NCBI GenBank assembly: GCA_023105745.1
Contig: JALGQZ010000011.1
Coordinates: forward strand, 16,831,975 to 16,895,974
DNA from: Austropuccinia psidii
Lineage: Eukaryota > Basidiomycota > Pucciniomycetes > Pucciniales > Sphaerophragmiaceae
Length of the DNA stretch: 64,000 bases
Direction: 5' to 3'
Shown: piece by piece, positions 61,185 to 64,000 of the stretch
Layout of the letters: each line of letters begins with the position of its first letter
How positions within the stretch are numbered: the stretch's first letter is position 1
Made by a program: the position numbers and the translations under genes
Notes under the pieces: model-generated
The model's input: the letters and a program-made list of their open reading frames with translations, nothing else
What the model was told of the DNA's origin: nothing
Databases searched by the model: none

Positions 61185-63360
61185 TCAAACTTCAGAATAG
61201 AGTTGACCAAAAGTCCTGGCCCAGTCCTTGACACAGGCTAAGTGCTCCACATGCATAGGAGATAGACTTGTGCATTGATAACTAAGGATTTTACGGCCCC
61301 CTGAGAAAACCCTCTCAGATGGGGCACTGGTTGCTGGTATGGCCAAGTATTTGCATGCCATAGTTCTGAGAGTTGGAAAAATTTTACCTTGACTCTTCCA
61401 AAAAGCCAGGATGTCAGTATCTTTGGCCTCAGGTGGTTTGGCAAAAAAACATTGGATTTCAATCTCAAGTGTATGCCCCTCTGGTCCTGAAGAGGTATAC
61501 AATTCGTCATATAGTCGGACTCACTTTTGAGGGGCACTGGGGTTATCTGGTTCATTTGGCATTTCAAAGTGTTTGAGGGCTTCTTCCTCAAATACCCTAA
61601 GAAGCGCCCTTGATGAAGTCCCAAACTCCACCAAGGTTTCTTCATGAGCCATGAAGAACTTCACTTTGAATCGTGGATTGAGTATTGCGGCACAGATTGC
61701 TGGAACCTTGAGTATCAAAAACTTGAGGTATTTTGAGAGTTTTGCAACCATCGCCTTTGATGCTGGCTTGATTGGTCCCACATCGTATTGTTTAGTTGAC
61801 TAAGTGAGAGGAATGTGAATCAGCTGTGTATGACATTCAATGAACAATTAAAATAAGAAATGACTTACATCCTTGAGTCGCTTAATTAGTAAGAGATATA
61901 GTGGCAAGGCATGATTGATTGTAGAATATGCCAAAGAAGAAATTATTAAAGTGGCCTCATAGAGAGGCATCAAGAAATCCACCATGACTCCTACCTTTTC
62001 CCATTCAAGTAGGGTTACTTTGTAGGAGTCCATTGCTGGTGAGGAGGTGAATTGGTTGTAAGCATCCTTCAATGTGAGTGCTTGCTCAAGCATATCGTAA
62101 GTTGAATTCCAATGAGTGCTGACATGCGAAAGGAGCGAAGTCGCATGTGTTGGTGTTGCACCATCGTAAACAAGGCGGATAGTAGTAGTAAATTTCTCCC
62201 ACCTCTGAGGGCTCTGGTTGAGATAATAAGCAAGCCTGGCAATTTGTGGTATGATGGTGTTGTACCTCAGGTGCATTCCATCTGGAGAACCAACCAGAGT
62301 TTCTATGGACATGCGATTGTTGATCCAAACGTCTGGTGGTATGTTGTTATCAGGGCTACTTGAATCAAGTGACAAGGCGTTTAAGCCATTGCGAGAGGCC
62401 AAATGTATTATATGAGCCATGCAAACTAGGTGTTCCATGGCTGCATTTAAGGAAACTGATGTTTCTTCCAACTTCTGAGCCATGCGGTTATTAGATGAAG
62501 CGTTGTCGGTCGTAATACACATTATGCGTTGTTCTAATTTGGAACATTTGAGTGTCTTCATTAGGTTATTTTCAAGTGATACACCCGAATGATCGCCTGA
62601 AGCAAATATCAAAAAGGAAATAAGATAAATTTTTTTACTGACTTGAATGACTTGCTTACCTTCAATGGCATTTAAGCCTAATAGGACAGAGGTGAGGTTC
62701 CAGTTTGCATCCAGGAAATGTGCAGTAATGTTTGGGCTTGTCCAAACATCTGTGGTGAATGATACCTTGTGTGTTTGCGAGAATATTGTACTTTGGAGGT
62801 GTTCTTGATGAAATAAGAACACCTCAGCCAAATGTGAGGTGATTGCTGTGCGCCGCACTAGGATGTTCAAGATGTTGGGATTACAAAGCTCCAGGAGTGA
62901 TTGAAAGGATGGTGAGTCTGTGATAGAGAGAGGAATATCAGAATGGAAAATGAAATAGACTATTGAAGTCTTCAGAAATTCTGAGGATAGGGGCTAATTA
63001 AAAAAATTAGTTTGGTTGAGAGATTTTTAGTAACAATCTGAATCACTCACCCTCTTGGAAATACAAGATTGAACAAATCAATCCAAAGTCTGAGTTGAGA
63101 TTGCTTGGGCCAGTTTTTTTGGATTGTTTAAGCAATGATGGGTCATTGATTTTGTACTTCCAGTTGGCTCTTGCTTGACCCCCATGGTTCATGACATTAC
63201 ATTCAACATAGGTTTCATCCACATCAGAGAAATAACTCCATACCCATGATTGCTTGACAGATCGAAGAGGCTCCATGCTAGAAGTGAGTGAATTTGGGTC
63301 ATCGTCACTTGGGGTCGAAGCTCTGGATGGTGGTGCAGTTGAAATAGAATCATCAGCCAT
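61185..63360 (-). pseudogene. hAT-family transposase, four exons, one premature stop
   Basis: Exons 63360-63051, 62917-62660, 62596-61869 and 61799-61185 (introns 133, 63 and 69 nt, all GT-AG) join to 636 codons. Exon 1 carries a BED-type zinc finger remnant (SWVWSYFSDVDETYVECNVM, further Cys/His lost). The RNase-H-like core starts FTTDVWTSPN (residue about 160) and CITTDNASSN (about 220), with HLVCMAHIIHLA after it. The C-terminal dimerisation domain is clear (DILAFWKSQGKIFPTL, YLAIPATSAPSERVFSGG). One TGA at codon 525 (61523-61521) interrupts QKxVRLYDELY. A CGA to TGA change is the simplest cause. The 63-nt intron also reads through without a stop. An otherwise well-kept copy that looks recently lost. 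Confidence 0.85.
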
Positions 63361-64000
63361 AATATTTTATTTGATTGTTGGTCTCATAAAATAAAAAAGA
63401 GAGGAAGGAATTGAGTCAAGAATAGAGGAAAATGTTAAAAAAGAAAAAATATTGTTAAGAAGTAAAATTAAGAAAAAAAAAGGGGGAACTGAGTCGAAGT
63501 CAAGAAGAGAGGAGGATGAGGTAAAAAAAATAATATAAGAGAATAAAGAGATTGGGGATTTGGGAGTTGGAAAAAATGGGGAGAATAATTTCCCATGGGT
63601 CCCACCTGTTCCTGTGTTTGGACAGGGTCTGGGGGTCGGGCCTAAGTTGGCCGAGGTGTTGATCCATGGGGTACAGACTGGGACAGGGTATGGGAGTGGT
63701 CCAATGGCCAAAAAAAACCACAGGAGGCGGGCTGAAATGGCACACCAAGCTTCTTCGGATAATTGATATTCCATATTTTGAAGTGAAGTTGTATATATTT
63801 GGATTGAGAGTTTAAGTTGATGTGCCTGTTGAATTTGATTGAGAAAATAGCTCCATCTTATCATGGGAATGTTGATAGGTAGTAATTTTGGATCCCTATT
63901 TTTATTCCAAGCTTGTATAAACAACTATCCTTGCTTTTCAAATCTGTGTATTTGTGAGAAAAGCTCCCTAAGTTGTTGAACAATGGTCCTTTTGGCTTTG
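63361..64000 (-). other. hAT 5' untranslated and end region
   Basis: Upstream of the transposase ATG. The A-rich stretch 63390-63540 is followed by a GC-richer block (63580-63720) with CAGG(G)TCTGGGGG, GGGACAGGG and CCATGGG words. A 185-codon minus frame (63924-63367) spans it, but its Phe/Leu/Ser-rich C-terminal half and lack of motifs argue against a protein. The terminal inverted repeat was not located, so the element may end inside or beyond the window. Confidence 0.4.

Noticed and set aside
63367..63924. 185-codon minus-strand frame upstream of the hAT transposase
   Set aside because: Low-complexity second half, no domain, and it spans the untranslated and end region of the transposon.

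Overview
The window looks like nuclear DNA of a rust fungus (Pucciniales). The gag-pol families resemble repeats I associate with the myrtle rust Austropuccinia psidii. That is recognition by eye, not a database match. Supporting signs are 63-83 nt introns with fungal splice sites, a Bye1-type transcription factor, and very AT-rich transposon DNA almost without CpG, with short CpG-containing gene islands between. I saw no rRNA, tRNA, CRISPR array or bacterial-type operon.

Layout. (1) 1-15197: an old plus-strand Ty3/Gypsy element, family A, with LTRs at about 1-717 and 14514-15197. Its gag was split by a minus-oriented solo LTR of family B (2555-7842), and that LTR was split by a Mutator-like DNA transposon (4321-7791). 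A second family B LTR (about 10125-11851) replaces the RT/RNase H middle of pol. (2) 16271-21527: a gene island with one apparently intact four-exon gene, a BYE1-like protein (PHD, TFIIS-like and SPOC domains). (3) 21528-27592: AT-rich DNA with no gene I can support. (4) 27593-35430: a minus-strand family C element, 5'-truncated and itself invaded by family C LTR material bracketed by a TACAC duplication. (5) 36117-46644: a structurally complete family C element of 10.5 kb with LTRs of about 1.95 kb and a CAAAG target duplication. Seven stops, one frameshift and damaged catalytic residues kill its gag-pol. (6) 46645-51479: AT-rich, with a T-rich to A-rich switch centred on a hairpin. (7) 51480-57066: a minus-strand family C fragment, a third family B LTR, and a 649 bp tandem duplication. 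(8) 57650-60650: a second gene island with a degenerate Nudix-like stretch, an apparently intact four-exon GT25-type glycosyltransferase gene and an orphan terminal exon. (9) About 60740-64000: a minus-strand hAT transposon with four exons and one premature stop.

The genes do not form a pathway. BYE1 would act on chromatin and RNA polymerase II, and the GT25 protein in the secretory pathway. The rest is layered transposon history. The most interesting structure is the gag leader of family C, where two reading frames are both coding-like and two possible small introns would keep the second frame open. Family A shows the same two-frame arrangement.
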